Made by a program: the position numbers and the translations under genes. A DNA stretch of 64,000 bases from assembly GCA_963457665.1 (NCBI GenBank), contig OY735219.1:40285977-40349976 (forward strand). Direction: 5' to 3'. The notes under the pieces were generated by a model, which made no database searches, was not told the DNA's origin, and was given only the letters and a program-made list of their open reading frames with translations. Shown here piece by piece: positions 12,590 through 24,164 of this stretch. Positions within the stretch are counted from its first letter, which is position 1. Each line of letters opens with the position of its first letter. This DNA comes from Thysanoteuthis rhombus. Taxonomy: Eukaryota > Mollusca > Cephalopoda > Oegopsida > Thysanoteuthidae.

Positions 12590-12825
12590 GATTCAAAATT
12601 ATATCATATCCATCATAGAGGATAGCAACATTATAATTAACTTTGATTTTTTCTTAAGCAATTGATTATATAGTGGTCGCAAATTTTGTATTAACACCTA
12701 GGCATATTATCTGGTCGTCAGACTGGAGTTTTTTTTATTAATAAAATGTATGAAAAGAAAAATGAGTTTTAATAGCATGCATCAAACTAATTTCAGTTAT
12801 TGACTGTTCAAAAAATGTATCATAT
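12590..12825. repeat. Left terminal inverted repeat of the split Tc1 element
   Basis: Pairs with 16480-16695. The best-kept stretch is the 60 bp around 'cctaggcatattatctgg'. The outer edge is set only by where similarity stops, so it may be off by tens of bases. Confidence 0.75.
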
Positions 12826-12949
12826 TTTCAAAGTATTCAATTTATTGTGCCATCTCTTTGATTAAAGGACAATTTTTTTTTCTCATAAATTTAGTATAAG
12901 ATGTATTTTAAGTAGCAGCTTTTTTCTGGTAGTATATCTAATCTCTCAG

Positions 12950-13740
12950 AGTAAATATGGGCCAATACTCCAGTGCAAAGGGCTTGAAAGGAAATGGTGT
13001 CCAACTAAGCATCCTCAGGGATTAGGCAGCTTGAAATAGCAACACACATGAAGATTGGTCAATCTTGGGTGTGAAAAGTTCTGAAAAGGCAACATTTGTG
13101 TCTAACATACACTCTTTGTGTCCTCACTTGAGCACTCATAGACAAGACCAAAACTTTCTAAATATTTACAGAAAAGACAAAGAAACCTCTTAATCCATTT
13201 TGACACAGAAGTGGAATATACAATGCAACAAGTCAACTATTAGATGAAGATTAAGAGGTTCTGGACTGGTAAGTGCCTGTAAGGTGAACAAAAAAAATAT
13301 ATACAAGCCAGATAAGACTTTTGTAAGAAATAGTTGTAGAGTGTAAATGTTTAGAGAAAATAAATTTTCAGTGATGAAGGCAACATTCAATATGCTCCCA
13401 GCAATGGAAACTGTCATATCTGGAGGAGAAGATTTGTGAACTTTGTATTAAAACACAGTAAAATTCCCTTTGTCAATCATGGTATGTGGTTGCATATCAC
13501 CAGAAAGCAAGAGTCACCTAAATATCATTGAACGTTATATGAATGCAATGGTTCACAGAGGGGTTTTAGGGAGTAAACTGATGTTGTTCCAGAATTTCCA
13601 ACAGGACTCAAGAAATCAGATATTTCAGCAAGATAATTCCACCTGTCATGTTGCTCATTCCATTTCAAATTGGTTTTCCAGCAAGCTAATCCAAATTCTA
13701 AGCTGACCAGCAAACTCTCCTATATTTATATATGTGAGAA
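12950..13740 (+). pseudogene. Tc1-like DDE transposase remnant
   Basis: The best-preserved stretch (about 13365-13715) reads, in order, a 'IFSDEGN' block (family: LWSDE, first catalytic Asp), 'GNCHIWRR', 'SIMVCGCIS' (family: SIMVWGC), 'NAMVHRGVL', 'IFQQDNSTCHVA' (family: FQQDNDPKHTA, second Asp) and 'ILS*PANSP' (family: LSWPAQSPDLNPIE). The Trp of that last block has become a stop, the third catalytic residue is not visible, and frameshifts separate the blocks. Upstream, to about 12950, only traces of the DNA-binding half remain. It is non-functional. Confidence 0.85.
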
Positions 13741-13989
13741 AATATTTGGAGGAAAATCAGGAATGCTTTAGGTGGAGAATTGAAAAATAAAAAGATATCT
13801 TAAGATATTTAAATAGCAGTGATTCAGTCTAGCTGAGAAAATACAATAACATACACTCCTTATATTTTGATGTCTAAAAGGATTGAAGCAACATCACTCA
13901 CAAAAGGAGGGAGCACAAAATATTGATTATATCAAATCTTTTTGTCAAAATATGGGACATTTGCACAAATGATATGCTTTTACTTAAAT

Positions 13990-16010
13990 ATATTATATCT
14001 TTTGAATCATCATCATCAGTTTTTTATTGTCTAGTGTTGGACATAAACCTTCCCAGGATTTGCAAGACCTCTCTATCATGGGCCTAGCACAGCCAATACT
14101 TTCTTAAAGCAGTTTTGCATACAATCTCTGGGGATTCATGTTATGAGTTCTTGTGTCCAGAAATTGTCTGCCATTCTTGCAACATGACCAGCCTGTTGCC
14201 ATTTGAGTTTTCTGATAGATTCTATGCATTCTCAGACTTCTGTTTTTTTCCTCATATATTGTGCTAATTTGTGATCCCTCCATGTCAGGTTGAACATGAT
14301 TCTTTCATGTGTATTTCACATGGTTCTGACTTTGAAGGTCAGTCTCTTGGTTAGGTTCCATGTTTCAGATCTATAGATGACTATCAGAAGGGTGCATTGT
14401 TACTAAACCCTTCTTTTTAGGATTAACAGGATTTTCTTGTTCTCGAGAGTTGAACTTGTCATCCTAAAGTGATTTTTTGCTTGATTTATTCTTCTTTAGA
14501 GGATTTCTTGGGTACTTGTTGTCTGAGATAGATGTAGTGATCTACTTCCTTCAGCTTTATGTTTTAGATTTTGATGATTGTCTTTGTCATCAACATGTTT
14601 TGTGTACTTGACTTTTGTTTTGCTGAAGTTCATGTGAAGGCTATCTCTCTTGCTTTCTTCATTGTCTTACCCTTTTTGGAGCTGAAAGGGCTCTGAGTTT
14701 TCATGCAACCCAATAAAGGAACTGTTATGACTGTACATATGTTGCAATACTCTGACACATACAAGGTGTACACCTTGTAGAGTAATATCATCAATGACTT
14801 TGGATATTTCCACTGAGTCAAAGGTCTTCTTGAAGTTGATGAATGTTACGGTTTGTGGCATTTTTTATTCTGATACTTTTCTTTTTTAGTTGATTTTTTG
14901 AATGGAGATTGTCAAGTAACTTTTCTCTAAAGCCAGTTTGTTCCTGTAGTTGATTTTCATCTAGCATTTTGGTGATTCAGTTGGTGATAACTTTGATGAA
15001 GAGTTTGTAGATGTAGTTGAGTAAGCTTATTGGTCTGTAGTTGTTAAGGTCTTTCAGGTTTCCTTTTTTTATATAACAGCATTATGATTGCAGTCTTCCA
15101 ATTCTCTGTGGTTTTACTTTGTTTGAGGCATAAGAATAGAATGGCTAGTTTCCTGGTGATGACTTTTCCAGCTTTTTTGAGTAGGTTGATACTGATGTTA
15201 TCTGGTCCAGGGACCTTTCCTTTTTTTGTTGGCTTATTTCACTTCCCATGGTAAAGCCTTTCTTTTTTGTGTTGGCTTAATGGCTTATTTCACTTCCCAT
15301 GGAATACTTCTTCCATAACCTGTTTGTTGTTTTGTGTTCCTTGTTTGAACAAAAAGAGTCTTTGGTAGAATTCTAGGGCACATTCAATAATCCAGTCCCT
15401 GTCTGTTGTTAGGTCCCCATTCTCTTTGAGTACACTAATTATTTGTTTCCATCCAGTGTTGAGAGTTTTGTTGATAACTTTGATACCTCAACCTTTTTCA
15501 AGAATTGTTTCAATGATTGCTGTCGTATATATTCATTTGTCTTCTCTTCATTTCTTTTAAATGGTTTTATTTAGTTCAGCTGTTTCAATTTCCCCCCTTT
15601 TTGGTGATGATTGCTTGAGATTTCTTCCTTTTTTTTCTTGGTTTCATCTGAGATTTCAGTGATGGTTTGTGTACTGTTTAGTTTAAACATAGTGACAAGT
15701 AAAATTAGAGAGGCCGTTACTTTGTTGTTGAATTTGTTGATGTCAATGTTCTTCACTTCTGGTTTGGTAAAAATTTTATAGCTGTTTTTCAGTCTAAGCT
15801 TGAAGGAAGGTTTTTATGATGATGTGCCCATTTACAAGATCTTCACCTCTTCTGTGCTGTACTTATCAGCGCACCATTCATTTCCTCTGTAACTGTATGA
15901 TGAAGTCTCACATAGTAAAGTATTTTCTGGTATCTTGAAGTATGGTCATTATAGAAGTTGTCTATGGTTGACTATGAAGTGGGAGCATAGATTTGAATGG
16001 TGCTCAGTTT
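13990..16010 (-). mobile_element. RTE-type LINE, 3' segment (endonuclease C-term, reverse transcriptase, 3' end)
   Basis: On the minus strand the sequence enters the endonuclease near its 'IQIYAPTS' motif (about 15985). It continues through the linker and reverse transcriptase, where the block 'FINFKKTFDSVEISKVIDD' (about 14780-14845) corresponds to polymerase motif A (family F-V-D-Y-x-K-A-F-D-S), with the key Asp replaced by Asn. It ends in the shared C-terminal region and a short (GAT)n at about 14010. Many frameshifts make it inactive. Together with 16020-16480 it forms one twin-primed insertion inside the Tc1 element. Confidence 0.85.
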
Positions 16011-16019
16011 GTGCCTTCT

Positions 16020-16480
16020 TGAAAATTGGGTGCTGACCCTGGCTATGCATTCTGAGTTCAGTTGTAACCAATCCACCAAACCCCCTGTCTACTTATCAAA
16101 GGCCAGCACCTTGGTGCATGGCCCAATACTCCCTATGATTTGCACAATCAAAATTATACTGGCCATTCCTGCTGGGTCATCTGTCCCAAAAGGCCCAGCC
16201 ACATCACTTGCTTAGGGTGGGGATGATTTGCTCCAACGACTACCTAAAAACATCACCAAGAGAACAACTTTATTCATTGGCACCTACAACATCAGAACAC
16301 TCTCAACAGACATGCACCTAACTGATCTTGACAAGGGAATCAAAAAGATTGAATGGAACATTATCGGTATTAGTGAAACAAGATGACCCAGAGAAGAACT
16401 AATTGAACTAAAGAGAAAACATGTTCTTTATAATTATAGAAAAGGAAAAATAAAACAAAGCGGGGTAGGCTTTCTTTTCA
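16020..16480 (+). mobile_element. RTE-type LINE, inverted 5' segment (5' leader and endonuclease N-term)
   Basis: The + strand reads a GC-richer leader (16020-16255), then the start of the apurinic-type endonuclease: 'FIGTYNIRTLSTDMHLTDL', 'IEWNIIGISETR', 'ELIELKRKHVLYNYRKGK', 'GVGFLF'. This is the part of the LINE just before the 'IQIYAPTS' segment, but in opposite orientation to 13990-16010. The break in the protein falls between GVGFLF and IQIYAPTS, with little or nothing lost, as expected for 5' inversion by twin priming. The stop after SETR shows it is dead. Confidence 0.85.
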
Positions 16481-16695
16481 ATTGTTCAAATAGTCCATAA
16501 TTAAATTCAGTGTAATAAATATTTTTCTCTAACCATGTATTTAATAATTAAAAAAGGCTCTAGTCTGACAGCCAGATAATGTCCCTAGGTATTTGTACTG
16601 AATTTACAACCACTACATAATAAATTGAAGAGAAAAAATCAGAGTTAATTATAATGTTGCTGCTTTCTATTATGGATACAATATAATTTTGAATT
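16480..16695. repeat. Right terminal inverted repeat of the split Tc1 element
   Basis: Reverse complement of 12590-12825. The LINE boundary lies at or just inside its inner edge. Confidence 0.75.
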
Positions 16696-16799
16696 GATAT
16701 TTTTTGATTCATATATAATCATGATGAACGAAAGGAAAATGGGTTTCTTTGTTTCTACTGATTATTGATCTATTTCTCTTTATTATTTTCATCATTTGT

Positions 16800-17340
16800 A
16801 ATCATAAAAACTATGCCCTATCAATAATACTGAACTATTACTGCAATGGTGATATAAATTAATATTCTGTAAAGAAGATTGAGAAAAACCAGAACACTAT
16901 TAATGATGAAAAAAAAATTCGTTTCTGACTCTGTAAGCTTCATCTGAACTTTTACAAAATTAAACATTTTTTTCAAATAAATCATTCTTGTATTGATTAA
17001 AAGTTTGTAAACTTTTAACCACTTATTTGCTCTTTAGTCTGCCTAATATAGGCTCTACAATTAGTTATGTCTGACATTTAAACTTGGACATAGATGAAAC
17101 AATGAATGGTTGGAAAAAACATTGAAAAATATTCATCTGATTAATTTATCTTTTAAAAATAAATGAAGTTTCTTTATTTTTTTTTTATTTGGCTTCGTTG
17201 TTGTCTGCTAGAGGGTGCAAATGGAATATTTGTCATCTTCTGGATCAGGCTCTCTCACCAAAGGCAAGGACGTTTGAAAGTTGGAACTGTATGGAGGCTT
17301 GGGATCAATAGGTTGCAATGAACAGTGACTGCTGAGGACT
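16800..17340. other. AT-rich unassigned sequence
   Basis: No element or exon recognised. The sequence becomes less AT-rich from about 17200 and leads into the coding-like stretch 17343-17531, which has an open minus-strand frame (62 codons) but no family I recognise. Confidence 0.4.
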
Positions 17341-17589
17341 GGTCACAGTTTACACTCTCTCCAGTCTTCACTTGACAACCAACATCTGAATAAATCTTTT
17401 TGTACCCCCCCTCTTTCTGACGCATCTCTCAGAATATATCCTTTTTCTCCTCCTTGGAAAAGTGGTAGCGGACATCCACATGTGGCTTTTTCATTGACAA
17501 GCCAAACATTATTAACAACATCAGCTACCACTTCTTTTCAGTACTATTTTTAATAAAATAGATTATTTGGAAAATAATGGAAATTTCAA

Positions 17590-17998
17590 AAGTTCACCAT
17601 TTATAAGCCATAATGTCAATCAAAATATTCAAATCTATACATGTCTGCCAGCAAGAAAATTATTCATGCCTCTCCAATAGAACTTTTGCATTTTAGACTC
17701 CAGAAAATCTTCTAAGGCTTTTTTGTTTTCAAACATTGTCTAAATACTTGGAGAAATGGTAATCAATGGATGAAATATCTGGAGAGTATGGTATGAGGTA
17801 AAGTTTCATAATCTATGGCAGCAAAATCTTGTAGTGTTAAACAAGGAAGGAGTAAAATTGGTGCATAAAACTGGCTTAATTTTGATTTTTCTTGAACTTC
17901 TTCAAATTCTTTGCAGTGAAAATTTACAGTGATATCCCTGCCCCGAGGAATATCTTTTTTCGATGCAACCTCATTTTAAGGAAATGCTTTGAAGCTTC
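17590..17998 (-). pseudogene. Mariner transposase C-terminal remnant
   Basis: Read on the minus strand in two frames: 'LPRGRDITVNFHCKEF' region, 'FYAPILLLPCLTLQ', 'AIDYETLPHT', 'YSPDISSIDYHFSKYLDNV' and 'KQKSLRRF'. The family pattern is ..YETLPHPPYSPDL.PTDYHFFKHL.. . The third catalytic Asp (in the SIDYHF block) is still present, but stops and frameshifts are frequent. The N-terminal half is absent; it ends where a LINE fragment begins at about 18000. Confidence 0.75.
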
Positions 17999-17999
17999 C

Positions 18000-18255
18000 T
18001 AGGCATCAAAAAACTCAAATGGCAATGGACTGGCTATGTTGCAAGAATGGCAGACAACCGATGGACATCAGGACTTACGACGTGGATCCTCAGAGATTAC
18101 ACGCGCAACCGAGGCCGGCAGAGTATTAGATAGAGTGACAAGCTAGACAAATTCAGAAAGCACAAGCTCTGCAATGCCCACAATAGAGAAATGTGGCGAA
18201 TCCTGGGAAAGGTCTACGTCCAATGACAGACGTTAAAAGACTGATGATGATGTGG
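18000..18255 (+). mobile_element. RTE-type LINE 3' end
   Basis: The shortest and best-kept LINE 3' end here. In frame it reads KKLKWQWTGYVARMADNRW, then TTWILRDYTRNRGRQSIR, DKLDKFRKHKLCNAHNREMW and RILGKVYVQ, and ends in gactgatgatgatg. Severely 5'-truncated and inserted at the edge of the mariner remnant. Confidence 0.88.
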
Positions 18256-18529
18256 TAGTTTAATGAAATTCACTTTTTAGCACAGGTCACAATTTTGTTA
18301 AGAAATAGACTATTTCTGCTCTGCAAAAGCAGCATTGAGAATACTTCCATACAATGATTTTTTGCACAAGTCTTTTACAGTACAGTAGAGTTTAGATACT
18401 CATATCTAAAGCTTTTAACTTCAATAAGTCAGATCTTTTGCACAATTAATCTTGTTAAGAGTTTGATGAAACTAATCTTCATTTGTGTTTCTAGATTGGC
18501 CTGCTCGATTGTAATATCACCCAATAGCT

Positions 18530-18935
18530 TTGCAATGTTTACACTTTGGTTTTGGTAATAGCTGGCTTTAGAAATGAAGAAAAAACTAGATTGGTCACAC
18601 TTTTATCTGGGTGACAACCGCCATAAGCAACATACCTCAGATATTGAATATCAATAAACTCTTGTAATCGTTGACTCAAGATAAGTTCTCCTAAATCTGT
18701 ATTGGCAAATACCAGAGAAAAATTAGTCTTGTTTTCAAGGTCTGGAGATTTTTTGCAAAAACCACCTTTTATCATCCTTCAGATGTCCAGATATTGTTGA
18801 GATGCAAAATCCTAATTCTTGAGCAATCAGATACGCTTCCATTAAAATCTTCCAACTGATTATTGCAAGCACCATGCCGACATCCTCTAACCATTCTTGA
18901 GACACAAATCCCAGCAAATATGATTTCACTCTGTA
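18530..18935 (-). other. Unassigned coding-like stretch
   Basis: Two overlapping minus-strand frames, 18539-18775 and 18735-18929. The block 'NKTNFSLVFANTDLGELIL' resembles the NAD-binding part of NADH-cytochrome b5 reductase (family: ..KTKFSLLFANQ..DILLR..EL..), but nothing on either side fits that family in order. There are no convincing splice sites. It may be a decayed pseudogene fragment, a piece of a transposon, or chance. Confidence 0.22.
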
Positions 18936-19317
18936 TTTTATTCAGCAATTACAATAAATCAGACTAAACATTCCTTTTTTCCATTTATTGTTACATGTCA
19001 TGCCACTGCAATCTCTACATCTGACAGCCTGGAATGATACTACAGACCTTCCGAATCCATTCTACATAATACACACTAATTGTGTTTTATTCTCACACTC
19101 ACGCAAGTGAAAAGAAAATTCATATACATTTCATAAAAAGTTGATTTCAGTACCTGATACGCCCTGAAATGCAATTTTAGCCATGGGTTCTGGCAATAGC
19201 TTGCTCAAGTTTTAGTTTTTAATGATTTGTTTTTGACTTGATTCAAATTGAACAAAGAACAAAATTGAACAAAGAAGTATTTCAAAATTTCTGGGGTAAC
19301 GTGCTCCCTAATTGCGT
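18936..19317. other. Unassigned sequence
   Basis: Nothing recognisable. Confidence 0.45.
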
Positions 19318-19588
19318 TCTGAATGCAAACTAATGGATCGATTTAGCATAATTTAACATTGCAAATTGAATCCACCTCAGTAGACGTCTTTTTGATGGGC
19401 AGGGGTAATTTCCAGAAGGAAAAAATGTTTTTCCAGATATGGCAAAAGTGAAGGTTAAAATTTTCAGCCTTCTAACTCAATTGGTGCAGCATGTCACATG
19501 ATTCATACATACAATCATACATACCTGGCCAGCCTGATCAATATGAAAACTGAAGAAACCTATGTTGATATTTTTTGTTTCTGATTTT
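19318..19588 (+). repeat. GATCA repeat, 5'-truncated
   Basis: Begins in the family middle (gcaaactaatggatcgattt) and runs to the 3' end (gaaaactgaagaaacctatg, ttgatattttttgtttctga). Confidence 0.8.
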
Positions 19589-21059
19589 AAAAAGTACTTT
19601 GGAATTTAATAAAATTATTTTGAAGATTTGCTCAGCTGAAAATTTTTGAGAGAGTTTGCCATGGTAAAAACTGAATTCTCAAGTGACTTAAAGAGTTACT
19701 TTGATTTTCTACAATATCTAAATTGGTTATACTTTGCTTGGAGAGATTTAGTATAAGCAAAAAAGCAATATCTTTTTTGGAGAACTGAGTCAGTTCCAAT
19801 GAAAAAAAATGAGTGAGGTATTTGTATTTTCTTTGTCAAATAAAGAAACCTTTGCCTTTCTATGCCTTAGCAATTCTAAAGAATCTTGCAAATTGCAAAC
19901 AAAAATGTGTAAAAGACAGCCTTGGCACTGGAGAAATTCTCTGAATTGCCAGGGCATAGAAAGGTGAAGGTTTCTTGAAGGTTTGCTGGCAAGACACATT
20001 GGAACAATCAACACTTGAATTGATCTCTGTAGGTGGCTGGCTAAAATTGTTATCAGGTTGGGTTTATGCCAGTAGAAGCAATGGAGGGAAAGGAAGTGTT
20101 GCTTGTGGTATCTTAGGATGTTTGGATAAGCAGAACATATCCCTTCCAGGCATAGCATTCGTAAGAATTGTCACAAATGTACAAGGTTGTCGTCTGCATT
20201 CTTGAAAAAGCATGAAAGTCAGACCATAGATGTGCTAGTTCGATCTTTATGTCTACAAGAGCACCTTCCTTCAGAAGCCTATTCTACTGACAAATGATTG
20301 ACTTCTGATGTAGTAAAATAGAACTCCATGTTCTGATTTTATAATGATAGAATGTCACATAAGAGACATCAGATAAAAATATTTCTTTCATAGAACAGGG
20401 GGAATTCTTCATGGAGATAGTTTGAGGTGTTTGCTTTGTCGATTTGTCAGATTGTCAGTCAGTCAGTGACAGTAACTGCCACTATAGATGCTAGCACATC
20501 TAATAATTGTTTTGTAAATATTCATAAATCATTCAGCCCAATTTTTTTTTCTTGTTATCAAAAGACAGAAACTGTATTCAAGTTTTAGTTTTTAATGATT
20601 TGTTTTTGACACATTTTGATTGAACAAAAAGACATGATCATCAAATATTTCCTGTCAAGATGGATATCTTTATCTCATTCACTTTTAAAATTAGTAATTA
20701 TTTACAGATATCTTTATTTTATGTTCTTCAATTTTTATGGCTTCTCATAGTTGTGTTTTATCACACATGACCTACAGTAGGCAAATTTGAGTTACTTATA
20801 CGAGTGACTTGCTTAGATAAAAACATAGACTACCATAAAATGCACTAAAATATTCCACAAACATTGTTGGGGATCAATATCCACTTGCAAAACAGTAAAA
20901 AAAAAATATTGCTCATGAAAGTTTGATTGTGAGTTTGATTTTCATGGGGTGCTCAATGAATATGTCCTTGTACCAAATTTGGTTTGGTTCTGATAAATCT
21001 ACGAAGTGTATTATATAAGGTTGTCTGCATTTTATGTTTTGGTTCCTATAGAAAAAAAA
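19589..21059. other. Unassigned sequence, partly coding-like
   Basis: A GC-richer patch at 19790-20260 has open frames on both strands (122 codons on minus, 76 on plus). Neither shows a known motif and the two cannot both be real. No splice context was found. The rest is AT-rich. Confidence 0.35.
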
Positions 21060-21282
21060 TAATGTGCTAATTCAGCTTAAACTTACATAGTAAATTAAAA
21101 ACCTATTTGAGAGGGGAATTATTTTTTCTTCTAAGTTTTTTTTTCTAAACACAAAAAGAAGTAGATGTTTAAATTTTCAGCTCTCTAATGGCTTGTATGC
21201 GTGATACATACATAAGCAGCTAGACTAGCTTAAAAACTGAAGAAAACTCAGTGGGTAGTTTTGGTTGATAGTTCCTGAATAA
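21060..21282 (+). repeat. GATCA repeat, 5'-truncated
   Basis: Middle and 3' half of the family: 'cagcttaaacttacatagta', 'agatgtttaaattttcagct', 'agcttaaaaactgaagaaaa', 'gttttggttgatagttcctg'. Confidence 0.75.
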
Positions 21283-21409
21283 AAATTATTTTATCAGAGT
21301 TTTACAAATATAAATATTTATGGTTGAGTATGAGGAAAGATTTTTCGTGACTCCAATAAGCAACAATTGAATGTATTTCTCAAATTTGGCTAATCTGATG
21401 GAATTGTCA

Positions 21410-21730
21410 AGCTGGGTTTTTTTTATTTTCATTTTTCAAATTTAAGAGTCGAGTGTTGGCAATTTTGATTTTTTTTCTTATTTTTTTGAATTTAGGAGTC
21501 CACTTAAGAGGTCCAATGTTGCCAATTTTTACGTTTTTCTTTTTTTTTTTCTGAATTGAATTTGGAAATCCAGCATCACTGGTTTAGAGGATTATATTTT
21601 TAAATTTTTCAAATTTGCACATCCAATGTTATCAATTTAGTTGTCTTTATTTTCATTTTTCTAACTTTCAAAATCCAAATTTGCCAATTTATAGTTTTTT
21701 TTTCAATTTTTTTTCAATTTTGGGAGTGAT
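21410..21730. repeat. T-rich degenerate tandem repeat
   Basis: Four or five diverged units of roughly 65-80 bp, each with a T-rich run, 'gaatttRggagtc' or 'aaatttRcacatc', then 'caatgttgccaattt'. Strongly diverged, so the unit boundaries are approximate. Confidence 0.6.
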
Positions 21731-21734
21731 TTCT

Positions 21735-23008
21735 AGCATCAAAAGTTTGGAAAAAAGCAATCTGAATAGGGAACAGTGAAAATTCCAACTTTGCAAGAAT
21801 TATTTTGAATTGGGTTCAGTGGTATTTTTTTAGATTGGCTATCGATGGAGTTGCCGAAAATATTAGTAAATTTCCAACATATATAAAATACATTAGGATC
21901 AGGACACTATGATATTTGTTTGAAGTTATCCGAGTAAGAATTCTCATTATTCTATGAATTATTCAAATAACATCTTTGTTATTTTTATGACAACATTCAC
22001 ACCAGGCAATCCGAATAATATATCTACTGGAATGCTATGATAAAATAAAAAATGTTAAAGATGCAAGTTTGAATAGTTCATGATATAACCTCTAACATCA
22101 GTGAAGGACCCGTCTGTCTTCCTCTTCCTCTTCTCCTTCTCCTTCTCCTTCTCTCTTCCTACTCTTGATTTTTTAACAATATTTAGCCTCGAACTGAGCA
22201 TCGATTGTTTAGATTCAAGTGCAAAAAAAAGTTCCTATTTTGGGAAACTCTTATGCAATTCAAAGTTATAGTAGAGTCAAATATCGGGGATCAGCAACTG
22301 GGGACTACGTTTGAAAGCACTTTGTAGGTCCCTAGAACATGCTGATCAAAATTAGTTGAGGCGACCCTCTCAAAAAATTGGGCATGGCCAGCAGGGCCCC
22401 TTTTTTATAATGGTTGCCTTTTTCTTCATCCTTTGTATGATGGATTTAAGTCAAGGTAGTTAAAAACAGGAAAAATATGTACAATGAGTACAAAAATTAT
22501 AACTATATAAAGGACATTGATGGCTTCTAAGTTCATTATTGTGTTATCATCTAATCAATACATGGCATACTTATACTTTCTGGAGCCTTTGTATGACTTT
22601 TTGATGTCAGTATCAGAAGGCTTGCAGTACAAATGAATCCTTTATTTCAATGTTTTGCTCAAACCCCAATAATTAACTCACACATACAGTCACTGACTTC
22701 TAAAAATATCTGCTGAATGAATGACCTTTTAAACCTGGAAGCTGATATCACACATATCTTTGTTCAGACATCCACCTAATTAACTACTTTTTACCAACTA
22801 CAAATCACCGACCACTTATAAAGACACCAGTTTCTTGTTTAAACCTTGACAAGGCCCCGTTTGGATGAAATGTTGAAATGAAAGATTCATTTGTAAAACA
22901 AACCATCTAATATAGTTGTTTCACTGTCATACGTATACATAAATATTATCATAATTAAAAATCCAACAGAATAATTGTAGATGCTTTATTTTTCTATGAA
23001 ACTCTTTT
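21735..23008. other. AT-rich unassigned sequence
   Basis: Holds a (CTTCTC)-type microsatellite at 22118-22160. A GC-richer patch at 22285-22420 (tcggggatcagcaactgggg) may be an old DNA-transposon end. No gene seen. Confidence 0.4.
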
Positions 23009-23010
23009 TG

Positions 23011-23200
23011 AACTGACACTGTGTTTTTACACGATGAATATGCCAGTGGGCCTAAAAATAGGATTGATTACTGCAGCAGCCCATTTCTTTAATTTTTTAT
23101 TCTATCTATGCTGTCTAGGCCAACTGGCATATTCACTGTGTGAAAACAGGATGTCAGTTGAAATTGAGTTTCAAAGAAAAATAAAACATTTACAATTATG
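23011..23200 (+). mobile_element. SINE copy with a duplicated, inverted central domain
   Basis: Body shared with the other SINEs (tctatgctgtctaggcc, gtttcaaag). The segment 23011-23053 is the reverse complement of 23117-23159 (aatatgccagtgggcc against ggccaactggcatatt), giving a hairpin of about 43-bp arms and a 63-base loop. No clear tRNA head. Confidence 0.65.
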
Positions 23201-23214
23201 TATATGTATATATA

Positions 23215-23266
<52 letters not shown>

Positions 23267-23280
23267 CATGTGTGTGTGTG
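23201..23280. repeat. (TA)n microsatellite with (TG)n end
   Basis: Follows directly on the SINE 3' end, as its tail would. Confidence 0.95.
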
Positions 23281-23284
23281 TTAT

Positions 23285-24160
23285 CTAAATCTTAATTTGT
23301 TTTTATGTTCCTGCAAAGGTATGTGTAACAAATAATCCTGATATAATTCATGATACATATTAATATATATATACATATCAACCATTGTTTCACAAGCACT
23401 CAGCACAGATAGATATTCCCAGATGACTCACTGTTTCTCTTAGGTATATAATTCAGGAAAAGAGGCAGACCATTTTTTTCTCCAGACAATTTTGGTAAGA
23501 AAAACAATTTGTTGTCATTATTTTATCAACCGGATTATTCTATTTCTACTGGGCAAAGAACACAGACATAATCATTCTGCTAAACAAGTTCCCAGGTGAT
23601 TTCAAACTATACATGGAGGAGTTTCCTAATGATTGCTTTGCTTAAAAAAGAAAACCACACTGTTGAGATGTTCTCGACTGACAAGCCAATATATGCAGTT
23701 TCTTTCAAATTTCGCAATCCCAAATGATGCACCCTGTCAGTCATCTGGACCTTATCCCAGAAGACCTAACGTGCATCCTTTCAGCTCCAAATATGGTCCA
23801 TCATACCAGGTTTTTCAATCTCTCAAATGGCTACTGTTTTCTCATGATTTCACCTCTTTTCTCAAATTACACACCTGATGAATGCTGAAAAATGGGTTAG
23901 CAGCAATGTTGTGTGGACCACATTAAAGATGGGAACAAGTGATTCAATTGTCTAAAAAACATTTTAAATGTTAATGATTCTTCCCAAAGTTATAGACAAT
24001 TCTCTCTTTGTCTCTATAATTTCAATATTTATCATTATGAAGCTATTTGGATTAATTAACTAATTATCAATAAATGATATGATTCTTCATCAAGAAAACA
24101 TTCATCAAGATGAGAAACCTATCATCTATTCCAGGAGTTACCAAATCTGACCTGGCATCA
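23285..24160. other. Unassigned sequence
   Basis: No exon or element recognised. One open frame of 81 codons (23633-23878) has no recognisable motif. Confidence 0.4.
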
Positions 24161-24164
24161 TTAA

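Larger units (their letters stand above)
12590..16695 (+). mobile_element. Tc1-like transposon with ~240-bp inverted ends, split by a LINE
   Basis: Arms at about 12590-12825 and 16480-16695 are reverse complements over their length: 'attcaaaattatat', 'agcaacattataattaact', 'tagtggtYgYaaatt', 'cctaggYat' and 'gYcagataatRtScctagg'. Between them lies a broken DDE transposase (12950-13740, +), then a LINE of about 2.5 kb. Without the LINE the element is about 1.6 kb, a normal Tc1 size. The simplest history is a Tc1 insertion, decay, and then a LINE landing just inside the right arm. Confidence 0.75.

Noticed and set aside
17343..17531. 62-codon minus-strand frame
   Set aside because: Less AT-rich than its surroundings and next to a mariner remnant, but the residues match no part of a mariner transposase or any other family I know.
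19790..20205. 122-codon minus frame and 76-codon plus frame
   Set aside because: They overlap on opposite strands, show no motif, and have no supporting splice or start context.
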